Below, piece by piece: positions 44,581 to 52,968 of a stretch of DNA of 64,000 nt. This DNA comes from Aeromonas hydrophila subsp. hydrophila ATCC 7966. Lineage in GTDB: Bacteria; Pseudomonadota; Gammaproteobacteria; Enterobacterales; Aeromonadaceae. How positions within the stretch are numbered: position 1 is the stretch's first letter; the number at the start of each line of letters is the position of its first letter. Below the pieces are notes generated by a model. The model worked only from the letters and a program-made list of their open reading frames with translations. It was not told where the DNA came from and ran no database searches. Where the stretch lies: the NCBI RefSeq assembly GCF_000014805.1, contig NC_008570.1:3415001-3479000 (forward strand), read 5' to 3'. A program made the translations under genes and the position numbers.

Positions 44581-47481
44581 TCAGGCTCCTACTTGGCGAA
44601 AACGGCACAGGGTGACCTTGGTCTCCTGCATCTGGGTAACCGGGTCATAGCCATAGGTGGTGACTATGTTGACCGACTCCCCCAGCACATAGGGGTCTGA
44701 CCCTTCCGGATATTTGGCGCGCAGATCCTGGCCCTCGAAGTGTCCGCCGAAGTGGAACGGCATAAAGGCGAGCCCAGGTTTGACCCGTGGGGTCACCAGC
44801 GCCTTCACCTTGACCCGGCCTCCTTCCGGCCCCTCGACCCACACATCCTGACCGTCGCGCACGCCGACGTCGTTGGCATCCGCCGGGTTCATTTCGACGA
44901 ACATCTCCTGCTGTAGCTCGGCCAGCCAGGGGTTGGAGCGGGTCTCGTCACCGCCCCCCTCGTACTCCACCAGACGGCCAGAGGTAAGGATGATCGGGAA
45001 CTCCTTGCTGACGTCCTTCTCCTGCACCGAGGCATACTGGGTCGGCAGGCGCCACAGGCTCTTGGCGTCGGGCCAGGTGGCGTAGTCGGCCAGCAGATCC
45101 CGGCGCGGGGTGTAGAGCGGCTCGCGGTGCTTGGGCACCTGATCCGGGAAGGTCCACACCACGCAGCGCGCCTTGGCGTTGCCGTAGGGCACGAAGCCGT
45201 GCTTGATGGCCACCCGCTGGATGCCGCCGGAGAGATCGGTCTTCCAGTTCTTGCCCTCGGCCTCTTTCTTCTCGGCCTCGGTCAGCTCGTCCCACCAGCC
45301 AAGCTGCTTTAGCAGATCGGCGGTGATCTCGGGATAGCCGTCTTCCACCTCGCTCCCCTTCGGCCAGGAGTCTTCGGCCAGCAGTGACACCCCCTGATAC
45401 TCGATGCCGAAACGGGCGCGGAAACCGCCGCCCCCCTCCGACACCGGAATGCTGGTGTCGTAGAGGATATGGCTGCCGGGGTGCTTCATCTCCGGAGTGC
45501 CCCAGCAGGGCCAGGGCAGACCGTACACTTCGCCACTGACCGGGCCGCCCTCGGCCTTGAGATTGGTCTTGTGGAAGGTGTGCCAGTTCTGCTGGTGCGC
45601 CTTGAGCCGCTCCGGGCTCTGGCCGGTGTAGCCCACGCTCCACATGCCGCGGTTGTATTCGCGGGTGATGTCTTCCAAGAGCGGCTCGTTGTTCTCCACC
45701 TTGATGTGTTTGAACAGCTCATCGGCAAAGCCGAGCTTCTTGCTCAGCAGATACATGATCTCGTGGTCGACCTTGGATTCGAACAGCGGCTCGACCACCT
45801 TGTCGCGCCACTGCATGGAGCGGTTGGTGGCGGTGACGGAACCATAGGTCTCGAACTGGGTGGTGGCCGGCAGCAGGTAGACGCCGTCGGTGCGATCGTT
45901 CATGACGGCGGCAACGGTGGGATACGGGTCGACAATCACCATCATGTCGAGCTTTTGCATCGCCTTCTTCATCTCGGGGCCGCGGGTCTGGGAGTTGACC
46001 GCATGGCCCCAGTAGAACATGGCGCGAATGTTGGAACCCTGCTCGATGAGATCGGCGTTCTCCAGCACCCCGTCCACCCAGCGGGAAACCGGGATGCCGT
46101 TGTTGTTCATCGGCAGCTTGCCGTTGTAGGCCTTGTTGTCAAAACGCGCCTTGATCCACTCGTAATCGACGTCCCACACCCGGGCCCAGTGCTTCCAGGA
46201 GCCCTCTTCCAGCCCGTAGTAGCCGGGCAGGGAGTCGGAGGTGACGCCAAAGTCGGTGGCGCCCTGCACGTTGTCGTGACCGCGGAAGATGTTGGTGCCC
46301 GCCCCGCTCTTGCCCACGTTGCCGAGGGCCAGTTCGAGGATGCAGTAGGCGCGGGTGTTGTTGTTGCCCGTGGTGTGCTGGGTGCCACCCATGCACCAGA
46401 CCACGCAGCCGGGACGGTTGTCGGCCAGCAGCTTGGCGGCGCCATGAACCTGCTGTTCGTTGAGGCCGGTTACCCGCTCCACTTCGGCCGGGGTCCAGCG
46501 CGCCACCTCTTTTTGCACCTCGTCCATGCCATAGACGCGGGTGCGGATGAACTCTTTATCTTCCCAGCCGTTCTTGAAGATGTGCCAGAGCATGCCCCAG
46601 ATAAAGGCAACGTCGGTGCCCGGACGCAGGGAGAGGTACATGTCCGCCTTGGCGGCAGTGCGGGTACGACGCGGGTCGACCACCAGGATCTTGCAGCCGT
46701 TGCGCTCTTTCGCCAGCAGGATGTGCTGCATGGCGACCGGGTGGGCCTCCGCCGGGTTGGAGCCGATGAACATGATCGACTTGCTGTTGTGCATGTCGTT
46801 CAGGCTGTTGGTCATGGCGCCGTAGCCCCAGGTGTTGGCGACCCCGGCCACCGTGGTGGAGTGGCAGATGCGCGCCTGGTGATCCACGTTGTTGGTGCCC
46901 CACAGGGACGCCATCTTGCGAAACAGGTAGGCCTGCTCGTTGGAGTGCTTGGCGGAGCCGAGCCAGTAGACGCTGTCGGGGCCGGACTCCTTGCGAAGGC
47001 GCAGCACCTCGTTGCCCACCTCTTCGATGGCCTGCTCCCAGCTCAGGCGCTGCCACTTGCCACCCACCAGCTTCATCGGGTACTTGAGGCGACGCTCACC
47101 GTGGCCGTGCTCGCGCAGGGCAGCCCCCTTGGCACAGTGACCGCCCAAGTTGAAGGGGTGATCGAAGGCCGGCTCCTGACCGGTCCAGACGCCGTTTTGC
47201 ACCTCGGCATAGACGCCGCAGCCCACCGAGCAGTGGGAGCAGATGGTGCGCTTCACCTCGACCGGCACGTCGGCCGCCACGGTTTTGGCCTCGGCCCGCT
47301 GCATCATGGCAGGGGCCAGCCAGCCGGCCGCCACGGCGCCGCCGGCCACCAGACCGGAATTGACCATAAAGGCGCGACGGGTCAGCCCCTGACCGCGAGC
47401 GGCCCCATTATTTTGCAAATCGCCTTGCAAGCTGCCCTGCTCGCCCGCCTGGGGCTGCTCGGCACGTTTCGTCAGTTTCAT
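44581..47481 (-). CDS. fdhA: formate dehydrogenase catalytic alpha subunit (Mo/W-bis-MGD, cysteine type)
   Basis: This 966-residue periplasmic enzyme oxidises formate to CO2. A 33-residue polar extension precedes the Tat motif TRRAFMVNSG. Next comes the [4Fe-4S] ligand set CSHCSVGCG...GHCAKG (residues ~85-125). The metal ligand is Cys in ARICHSTTVAG, where E. coli FdnG has selenocysteine. His and Arg of the active site follow. The C-terminal domain (~820-966) binds the second pterin. GAAGGAG precedes the start. The enzyme requires FdhD, MobA and MoeA, all encoded nearby. Confidence 0.96.
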   Translation of the reverse strand: MKLTKRAEQPQAGEQGSLQGDLQNNGAARGQGLTRRAFMVNSGLVAGGAVAAGWLAPAMMQRAEAKTVAADVPVEVKRTICSHCSVGCGVYAEVQNGVWTGQEPAFDHPFNLGGHCAKGAALREHGHGERRLKYPMKLVGGKWQRLSWEQAIEEVGNEVLRLRKESGPDSVYWLGSAKHSNEQAYLFRKMASLWGTNNVDHQARICHSTTVAGVANTWGYGAMTNSLNDMHNSKSIMFIGSNPAEAHPVAMQHILLAKERNGCKILVVDPRRTRTAAKADMYLSLRPGTDVAFIWGMLWHIFKNGWEDKEFIRTRVYGMDEVQKEVARWTPAEVERVTGLNEQQVHGAAKLLADNRPGCVVWCMGGTQHTTGNNNTRAYCILELALGNVGKSGAGTNIFRGHDNVQGATDFGVTSDSLPGYYGLEEGSWKHWARVWDVDYEWIKARFDNKAYNGKLPMNNNGIPVSRWVDGVLENADLIEQGSNIRAMFYWGHAVNSQTRGPEMKKAMQKLDMMVIVDPYPTVAAVMNDRTDGVYLLPATTQFETYGSVTATNRSMQWRDKVVEPLFESKVDHEIMYLLSKKLGFADELFKHIKVENNEPLLEDITREYNRGMWSVGYTGQSPERLKAHQQNWHTFHKTNLKAEGGPVSGEVYGLPWPCWGTPEMKHPGSHILYDTSIPVSEGGGGFRARFGIEYQGVSLLAEDSWPKGSEVEDGYPEITADLLKQLGWWDELTEAEKKEAEGKNWKTDLSGGIQRVAIKHGFVPYGNAKARCVVWTFPDQVPKHREPLYTPRRDLLADYATWPDAKSLWRLPTQYASVQEKDVSKEFPIILTSGRLVEYEGGGDETRSNPWLAELQQEMFVEMNPADANDVGVRDGQDVWVEGPEGGRVKVKALVTPRVKPGLAFMPFHFGGHFEGQDLRAKYPEGSDPYVLGESVNIVTTYGYDPVTQMQETKVTLCRFRQVGA

Positions 47482-47504
47482 GAGTTCTCCTTCACTGAGT
47501 CGGC

Positions 47505-47708
47505 TCAGTCGGTGCCGCGCAGGGTGCGATAAAAGTCGTGAACGTGGGGGGTCTCCCGATAGCCCTTGTCGGGCTCGGTGTCGTGGGTCAGCACCTCCTT
47601 GCCCACCACCCGACCGGTGGCACCGGCCAGCACGCCTATGGTGGCAACCACCCCCACCCCCTTGATCAGATTGCGGCGGGACGGGTCTTTCAGCTGTTCA
47701 TCGCTCAT
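47505..47708 (-). CDS. small Tat-signal protein of formate dehydrogenase operons
   Basis: This 67-residue protein has the twin-arginine motif SRRNLIKGVGVVATIG followed by a short tail ending in HVHDFYRTLRGTD. Such 'formate dehydrogenase region Tat target' proteins occur immediately upstream of fdhA in this operon type. The role is uncertain: a small periplasmic subunit or an assembly factor. It is 23 bases before fdhA. Confidence 0.85.
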   Translation of the reverse strand: MSDEQLKDPSRRNLIKGVGVVATIGVLAGATGRVVGKEVLTHDTEPDKGYRETPHVHDFYRTLRGTD

Positions 47709-47777
47709 CTTTCTGTGACCTCTGTTGTTATGGTCGGCTGCGGTGAGCCGGTTTTGCTATGAGTGGGTGGCGCAGCG

Positions 47778-48398
47778 TCATGGCTGCGTCACCACCGGGC
47801 TGCCAAAGGGCAGGCGCAGTTCCTGTTCCAGTTTGAAAAAGTCTTCGGCAAGGGCACCGACCGCCCGGTAGAAGCTGCCCCCTTTCGCCTGTTGCTGATC
47901 GCGGCAGCAGGCCAGTACCCAGGGGGCAAGGTGGCGCTCATAGAAGCGGTTGTGCTCCGGGTGCTGCTCGCCAATCAGTACCGCCATCACCTCACAGAGG
48001 GCGGCCAGATGATCTTCCGGCTCACACACTCCGCTCTGGCGCTCGAAACCTAGCGACTGCAGGTCTGCGCGCAGCACTGCCAGCGGCAGCTCCATCAAAG
48101 AGCCGGTGAGATACCAGGAGGCAAACGGCACTATCTCCCCGCGCCCCAGCCCGATAAAGAGATCCTGATACTCCTCGGCAAGCTCATTCTCGTGGTGGCT
48201 GCTGGCCGCCAGCTGCACCAGCCCCAGCCCTCTGGCAAAGGGGCCGGGCATGGCCTGCAACCCTTGCAGCCAGGCGAGCTGTTCGCCTCGGGGGGCGGCG
48301 CGCCAGAGGCTCGCCAGCAGGGCGTACATGTCGGCGCTATTGCGATCCAGGTCGGTCATTGCCGGCGCCTCCGGGTAGTCATTGCGTTGTTCAGTCAT
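47778..48398 (-). CDS. TorD/DmsD-like chaperone of the Fdh operon
   Basis: This 206-residue all-helical cytoplasmic protein belongs to the TorD family, which binds the Tat signal or apo-form of a molybdoenzyme until the cofactor is loaded. Diagnostic segments are AEEYQDLFIGLGRGEIVPFASWYLTGSLM (the family's EYxRLF-GPG-PyeS region) and EDHLAALCEVMAVL (the D/E-H core motif). The likely client is the downstream FdhA. The start MTEQRND at 48398 is 10 bases after the ferredoxin stop. Confidence 0.88.
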   Translation of the reverse strand: MTEQRNDYPEAPAMTDLDRNSADMYALLASLWRAAPRGEQLAWLQGLQAMPGPFARGLGLVQLAASSHHENELAEEYQDLFIGLGRGEIVPFASWYLTGSLMELPLAVLRADLQSLGFERQSGVCEPEDHLAALCEVMAVLIGEQHPEHNRFYERHLAPWVLACCRDQQQAKGGSFYRAVGALAEDFFKLEQELRLPFGSPVVTQP

Positions 48399-48408
48399 CA
48401 GAGCCCCC

Positions 48409-50139
48409 TCACACCTTGAGCTGGGCGGCAGGATCCGCCGCCAGCGCCGCAAACACATCCTTGACCCGGCACTCCTCGCACATCAGCAGCCGCTGGGCGG
48501 CTTCGTTCTGGAAGTGGGAGTGACCGGCCAGTTTCTGCTGGATGCGGCGGATAAGGGAGGCTGGCGCAAACGGCTTGCCACAGCGAATGCAGCAGGCGGC
48601 CTCTTCGGCTTTGAGGCTCTGGACGGCGCGGCGCGCCTCGGGCACCGGTTGCAGGCGGGGCATCAGCACGATGGCCTGCTCGGGGCACGCCTTTTCGCAC
48701 ATGCCGCACTGGATGCAGTCCTGCTCGATAAAGTTGAGGCCGGGGGCATGGCCCACCGCATGCAGGGCGCGGCTCGGGCAGACCGCCACGCAGCCCATGC
48801 AGAGGGTGCAGTCAGCGCCTTTGAGCTCGACGCTGCCGTAAGGGGCGCCGTGGGGCACCGCCAGCAGCTCGCGGCTCCCCTCGTTGGCCTGCCAGAGGGC
48901 GTCGAAGGCGGCAAACAGGTTCTCCCGTTTATCCCCTTTCAGCGGCTTGTCCAGCAGGGCAACAGCTGGCTCACAGGAGATAGGCTTATCTTGCTCGGCA
49001 TCAACGCTAAACAGCGCGATGCGATCGGCGCTAAGGCCGGCGCCCGCCAGCAGCACGGCGGCGCTCGCCAGCTCCCGCTCAACCAGCGCACGGACGCTGG
49101 CGGGGGCATCGTCACCGAGCGCGATGCGCACCGCGCTCGCGCCATAGGCAAGGGCGGCCAGCCAGCTCTCGATGCCTAAGCTGGCGCTCTCCTCCACCCA
49201 GACCGGCAGCCAGTTGGTGGGCAGAGCAGCAAGCTCGGCCTCCACCCATTCGCGCTCATTATCAGCGGCAATCAACAACTGGGGCGCGTCGCCTCCCGCC
49301 TCCCGGTAGTGCTTGATCAATCGGAACAAGTAGTCGCCGCTGGTGTTGGCGTCGGGCTGGTGATAGGCAATCGCCCCGGTCGGACAGGCCGAGGCGCAGC
49401 TACCGAAGCCCTGACAGAGATGGGGATCGATCTGGATGCGACCATTGATGGGCTTGAGGGCATCGGTCGGGCAGACATCGAGGCAGCGGCTGCAACCGGG
49501 CACGCCGCGGGCGGTAAAGGCGCAGGCCTCGGGGTCGAGGCGAAAATAGCGCGGCTTGTCGAAGATACCGGTCAGCGCACAGATCTCGGCAAGCCGTGCG
49601 GCCAGCCCATCGTCATCAGCCAGATGCAGATAGCCCACCGGCGGGCGCTCCAGCGCAAACAGCGGGGTGCGGCCCAGATCGGCCACCAGATCGAAGCACG
49701 GCTCGCTACCGACCGTCGCTTGTTGTGGAAAACAGAGCGCCGCCAGAGAGATACGCTCACCCTGACCATTTAGGCCGGTGAGCTGGAACTGGCCGAGATA
49801 CCCGGTCAGGCTCGGCTCGCGCAGGGTCAGGGCATCCAGGGTGGCGGTAGCCTCGAAGATGGCCTCGAGATCCGCCGCCTCGGCGTCAAAAACGGATTCG
49901 GTCACCAGCAGGGTCGGCATCACGCCTTGGGGCAACAGACTGGCGGCGCGGCGAATGCGGTCTTCCGGGCCGACCAGCAGCAAGCGCCCCTGACTCTGGT
50001 AGGAGATGGTGGCCGGGATCAGGTTGTCGGTCTTGACCGTATGCTGCAGGGCATGGGCGCGGGCACGTTCGTTGCGCGCAGCCACGCCATTGGCGGTCAG
50101 AGTTGTGACGGATGTTGTTATGGGTTGTTCGATGCTCAC
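48409..50139 (-). CDS. polyferredoxin-like 4Fe-4S protein of the Fdh operon
   Basis: This 576-residue cytoplasmic protein has several iron-sulfur motifs: CSRCLDVCPTDA and CQGFGSCASACPTGA near residue 200-240, CTLCMGCVAVCPSRA and CIQCGMCEKACPEQA near 430-480, and a C-terminal CCIRCGKPF...CEECR. It occurs with TorD-like and fdh genes in Shewanella and Vibrio relatives and probably feeds electrons to, or helps mature, the dehydrogenase. The GTG at 50139 was chosen because AGGAG lies 5 bases upstream. It is first behind the sigma-54 promoter at 50196. Confidence 0.87.
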   Translation of the reverse strand: MSIEQPITTSVTTLTANGVAARNERARAHALQHTVKTDNLIPATISYQSQGRLLLVGPEDRIRRAASLLPQGVMPTLLVTESVFDAEAADLEAIFEATATLDALTLREPSLTGYLGQFQLTGLNGQGERISLAALCFPQQATVGSEPCFDLVADLGRTPLFALERPPVGYLHLADDDGLAARLAEICALTGIFDKPRYFRLDPEACAFTARGVPGCSRCLDVCPTDALKPINGRIQIDPHLCQGFGSCASACPTGAIAYHQPDANTSGDYLFRLIKHYREAGGDAPQLLIAADNEREWVEAELAALPTNWLPVWVEESASLGIESWLAALAYGASAVRIALGDDAPASVRALVERELASAAVLLAGAGLSADRIALFSVDAEQDKPISCEPAVALLDKPLKGDKRENLFAAFDALWQANEGSRELLAVPHGAPYGSVELKGADCTLCMGCVAVCPSRALHAVGHAPGLNFIEQDCIQCGMCEKACPEQAIVLMPRLQPVPEARRAVQSLKAEEAACCIRCGKPFAPASLIRRIQQKLAGHSHFQNEAAQRLLMCEECRVKDVFAALAADPAAQLKV

Positions 50140-50195
50140 ATGCACTCCTGTGCGCGCCACCTCGTGGGATGGCGTGCTTGTTGGTCAGCTGGGAG

Positions 50196-50211
50196 AGCAA
50201 GAGCCGAGCCA
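50196..50211 (-). promoter_or_regulatory. sigma-54 promoter of the fdh operon
   Basis: The minus strand reads TGGCTCGGCTCTTGCT: GG and GC are 10 bases apart and only one base differs from TGGCACG-N4-TTGCT. The predicted transcription start is near 50185, 46 bases before the GTG. Paired activator motifs lie upstream at 50281-50317. Confidence 0.8.
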
Positions 50212-50243
50212 ACTCCCCCAGGAAAAAAGTGACTGGCAGGGAG

Positions 50244-50846
50244 TCAGGATCCCAAATGCTCCATTCCCCTACCCTTGGTTGGGACATTTTGTCCATCATG
50301 GTCAACCAAAATGTCCCGATCGTCGGTAGGGTTTTGAGAATGGTTATCAGCCAACCCTTGCGGCTCGCTGGTTATGGCCGTGGCGGCCACAATCGCCGAT
50401 TCGGGTGCGGCGGAGGATAAGTGAGGCGCTTCACCATCGGGCGCCGTTGCCTGCTCCACCAGCCAGTTGCGCAGCCCGGCGCTCAGGGCTGCGGGCAGCA
50501 ATTCGGGCTGACTGAAATCCTGGGTGTAGTCGTCGAGCCCATCCGGCTTGTGGCTGCGAAACATGGCGCGCAGCGCCTCCCTGTCAGGGAGTGCCGGCTT
50601 CTCTGAAGGGGCCGTTTTCGGCTCTGATCCGCGCGGCTTGTCCCCTTCGAGGGGGAGCGGAACATCACTCCCACTGTAAGTACTGACTACGCGGCCATCC
50701 AGCTCTGTAACTGGCGTTTCACCTTCACCACTGCCTTCGATGGGGGCTGCAACCACCTCGGGAATGGCTTTTTCTCGTGGCTGCAATGGCTGATGCTTGC
50801 GCGCCTCACTCTTGCGAGACGACCAGCGCTTGAGGAACTCACTCAT
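50244..50846 (-). CDS. DUF3306 family protein of Fdh clusters
   Basis: This 200-residue protein of DUF3306 begins with the family hallmark MSEFLKRWSSRK and carries the conserved LPDREALRAMFRSHKPDGLDDYTQDF segment (residues ~95-120). The rest is charged and probably unstructured. Members occur with fdh genes and DUF3305, and the function is unknown. The start overlaps the DUF3305 stop by 8 bases. Its last codons contain the activator-binding repeats that serve the downstream fdh promoter. Confidence 0.85.
   Translation of the reverse strand: MSEFLKRWSSRKSEARKHQPLQPREKAIPEVVAAPIEGSGEGETPVTELDGRVVSTYSGSDVPLPLEGDKPRGSEPKTAPSEKPALPDREALRAMFRSHKPDGLDDYTQDFSQPELLPAALSAGLRNWLVEQATAPDGEAPHLSSAAPESAIVAATAITSEPQGLADNHSQNPTDDRDILVDHDGQNVPTKGRGMEHLGS
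50281..50317. promoter_or_regulatory. paired activator (UAS) motif for the fdh sigma-54 promoter
   Basis: GGGACATTTTG (50281-50291) and its exact reverse complement CAAAATGTCCC (50307-50317) flank a 15-base spacer. The first arm is part of a GGACA-NNN-TGTCC palindrome. The pair lies about 96-132 bases upstream of the predicted start, the usual distance for NtrC-type enhancers. The same 13-base motif recurs at 58548. Confidence 0.75.
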
Positions 50847-51429
50847 GGGCGCTGTTTCCGGCCTTGTTTCCGGCACAGGTTCCGGCACTGTTTCCAGCAT
50901 TGCAGCCACGCTCGCGGCCATCGGGGCCGGTGGCCTTGACGGCGCCACAGCTGGCTTGATCCTGGCTATCGACACCGAGCTGATCCTGCGCCCGCCCCTT
51001 GCCCTTCTTGCCCTTGCGACGAGCCTCCAGCAGCTCACCGTGACGACCGATAAAGGCCTCCACCCAGGCTTGCAGCGCTTCGGGCAGCGGGCAGGAGAGC
51101 ACCTGCCGCTCGCCATCCATATAGGCGGCGGCCACGGTCTGACTCAGGGTGAGGCCGTCGGCCACAAAGCCATTGTCCACGCGGCTTCCGGTGACAAAGA
51201 GGCGGGGCGAGCCGGAGCTCAAATTGAAGCGATAATCCCCCCGCTCGTCGCGAAACAGGGTAAGGGGCAAGGCACCGGCAGCCTCGGGTTCGGCGGGGTG
51301 GAGCGCCGCAATCTCGAAACGGCGGCTCTGCCAGCGGCCAACCTGGCTGTCGATGGCCTTTAACTCCAGTTGCAGCCAGCGCTGCGGGGGCAAGGTATTG
51401 GTTGTGTCTTGCACTGTCACGGCTCCCAT
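50839..51429 (-). CDS. DUF3305 family protein of Fdh clusters
   Basis: This 196-residue protein shows the DUF3305 core in residues ~15-120 (QRWLQLELKAIDSQVG, PLTLFRDERGDYRFNLSSGSPRLFV). The C-terminal 60 residues are low complexity, with repeated AGN units (NAGNSAGTCAGNKAGNSA) that reflect short DNA repeats. It is expressed from its own sigma-54 promoter together with DUF3306. The function is unknown, but the pair always keeps company with formate dehydrogenase genes. Confidence 0.82.
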   Translation of the reverse strand: MGAVTVQDTTNTLPPQRWLQLELKAIDSQVGRWQSRRFEIAALHPAEPEAAGALPLTLFRDERGDYRFNLSSGSPRLFVTGSRVDNGFVADGLTLSQTVAAAYMDGERQVLSCPLPEALQAWVEAFIGRHGELLEARRKGKKGKGRAQDQLGVDSQDQASCGAVKATGPDGRERGCNAGNSAGTCAGNKAGNSAHE

Positions 51430-51532
51430 CAGAATGTCTCTGCCGGGCTGCCCTCCCTCTTGCTCAGCCCCAGTCGGGGCGGATCAGAGCAGGAGATTCA
51501 GGGCAGCCACGGCCATCAATGGGATAAGACTT

Positions 51533-51548
51533 AGCAAGAGTGGGGCCA
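51533..51548 (-). promoter_or_regulatory. sigma-54 promoter of the DUF3305/DUF3306 genes
   Basis: The minus strand reads TGGCCCCACTCTTGCT, with correct GG-N10-GC spacing. The predicted start near 51522 gives a 93-base leader. No clear GGGACATTTTG site is visible within 150 bases upstream; a partial AGGACATGG lies at 51598-51606. Confidence 0.65.
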
Positions 51549-51561
51549 AGGCCGGTTTGGT

Positions 51562-51658
51562 GGTTGATGGGGCTTTGATGCGGGTTAGGGCCTTGTGCAG
51601 GACATGGGTTGGCGCTAAGCGCAGCGAAGCCCAATATGCGGCGTAAAACCCATCAACC
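51562..51658. repeat. dyad and REP-like palindrome beside the AT-rich island
   Basis: GGTTGATGGG (51562-51571) and CCCATCAACC (51649-51658) are perfect inverted arms. Between them lies a GGTTGGCGCT...AGCGAAGCCCAA stem (51608-51633) resembling common gammaproteobacterial REP-type palindromes. This marks the left edge of the AT-rich insertion. Confidence 0.5.
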
Positions 51659-51703
51659 GGTGCTTGAGCTAGATAATGGCAATTATCGAATCGCCATCAA
51701 CAA

Positions 51704-52711
51704 TTACGACAGCAATATATTAAATTCACCATCTAAAGATACTCTCATTATCCCAACATAATTCATTGTCGAACTAAAGCGACCTTTAAATTCACTTTTT
51801 TCTAAAAAACCAGAAATATATGTACTTGTCTCGACATTAATTGCGATAGGTAAAATTACTGTATTCATAGTTGACAAGTCTAACATTGACTCTCCTTGAA
51901 GAAGCGTACTTGATGTAAAGTACTCAAGCTCAGTCAATAAGTTTTTGTTGGAAGATAGGGTGCCAACCTTACCTATAGCTTTTATTTTGTGCAGACCCAG
52001 CCTTTCATTTATTTCTTGTAACTGATGAAATGGTGATACTGTATGTATGTCAGCAATAATGTTATTATCTTCCCCTCTCTTTATAAAGCCACTTTTCACC
52101 GATAAAGTCAGCCCTTGTAAATGTGACATCTGAAGTGAGTTACTACGAAACACTATTTGGCCATTCACAACTGTTGCAGTAGACCTAAGCCCCTCACCTA
52201 TCGGTGGCTCAAGATCCAACTCAATGTCCTTCAGATCACGAATTATAGCTTCTGGTGATAGTATGTTTTTCAATTGAATGAATTTTTCTGAAAGATCATC
52301 GTAACTGGAGGAAAAAATGACTCCATTCTGAGGCCCTTTATTGGTTATATAAACATATAAAAAAAGACCATTGCACAAGACATAGTAATAAGCTCTAACT
52401 TCAGGGTGGTTTGCATAAGTCCATGCTTGTTGAATATCCTCTTCGGTTATGTCAGAGCTTGGCGACTTTGCCTCAATTATCCATCTGACATTATTCTCAG
52501 TCTCTAGTATATAATCTGCTCGACCTTTTAAATATGGGTCTGTTGCTTTTTTACGCCCTAGAGATGACTTGGCATATGTTAATGTCTGCTCTCGGATTAT
52601 ATTATTAGATGTTCCAGAACGATATCCCAACTCTCTCAACAAAGGCGCAATTATTTCCTCTCTAACATCCTGTTCATTTAGTTTGCAAAAATCAAACTTC
52701 AAAAAATCCAT
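51704..52711 (-). CDS. orphan protein with HsdR-N (type I restriction R subunit N-terminal) nuclease domain
   Basis: This 335-residue protein has an N-terminal (residues ~10-140) type I restriction R subunit-like domain with a PD-(D/E)xK core: GRADYILE, then WIIEAKSPS. The helicase motors of HsdR are absent, and the C-terminal ~190 residues are unrecognised. No hsdM or hsdS is near. The gene is strikingly AT-rich against GC-rich neighbours, and it uses rare codons for this genome, indicating horizontal transfer. It could be a solitary defence nuclease or the remnant of a larger system. Confidence 0.72.
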   Translation of the reverse strand: MDFLKFDFCKLNEQDVREEIIAPLLRELGYRSGTSNNIIREQTLTYAKSSLGRKKATDPYLKGRADYILETENNVRWIIEAKSPSSDITEEDIQQAWTYANHPEVRAYYYVLCNGLFLYVYITNKGPQNGVIFSSSYDDLSEKFIQLKNILSPEAIIRDLKDIELDLEPPIGEGLRSTATVVNGQIVFRSNSLQMSHLQGLTLSVKSGFIKRGEDNNIIADIHTVSPFHQLQEINERLGLHKIKAIGKVGTLSSNKNLLTELEYFTSSTLLQGESMLDLSTMNTVILPIAINVETSTYISGFLEKSEFKGRFSSTMNYVGIMRVSLDGEFNILLS

Positions 52712-52764
52712 ATATAAACACCCTTAATATCCTTATTTAAAAATGATGCTAGGTAGTCGAAACA

Positions 52765-52792
52765 TCAGTATATCGACCTAACGTTCTGTCAA
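52765..52792 (-). promoter_or_regulatory. candidate sigma-70 promoter of the HsdR-N gene
   Basis: On the minus strand a perfect TTGACA (52787-52792) is followed, after 14-16 bases, by overlapping TATACT/TACTGA candidates. The spacer is short for the best -10. Confidence 0.35.
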
Positions 52793-52909
52793 CATTATCA
52801 ACACTCTCAATAAATAGGTAGAAAATTTTAGCATTTATATACTTTCGAGTTTTTATAGCCTGTGACTATGAATCTTAAATACCCTAATCGATACTCTGTA
52901 TCAGTAATC

Positions 52910-52925
52910 TGGAACAAAACTTGCT
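52910..52925 (+). promoter_or_regulatory. sigma-54 promoter of fdhD
   Basis: TGGAACAAAACTTGCT has GG-N10-GC spacing and the TTGCT box. The predicted start near 52936 is 33 bases before the fdhD ATG. It lies exactly at the right edge of the AT-rich island, which supplies everything upstream of it; no GGGACATTTTG motif is visible there. Confidence 0.7.
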
Positions 52926-52968
52926 GTATCCCTCCCCTTAGATCCCGGCAACCGGTCGCGAGGGGCCC

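Noticed and set aside
44581..47481. Selenocysteine codon in FdhA
   Set aside because: The metal-ligand position reads as a normal Cys codon, with no in-frame TGA.
45469..47532. 687-codon rightward open frame antisense to fdhA
   Set aside because: No recognisable domain; the opposite strand encodes a complete formate dehydrogenase. Long antisense frames are expected at this base composition.
52712..52968. Attachment sites or a transposon end at the AT-rich island
   Set aside because: No matching direct repeats, integrase or transposase visible at either edge; only a composition change is seen.
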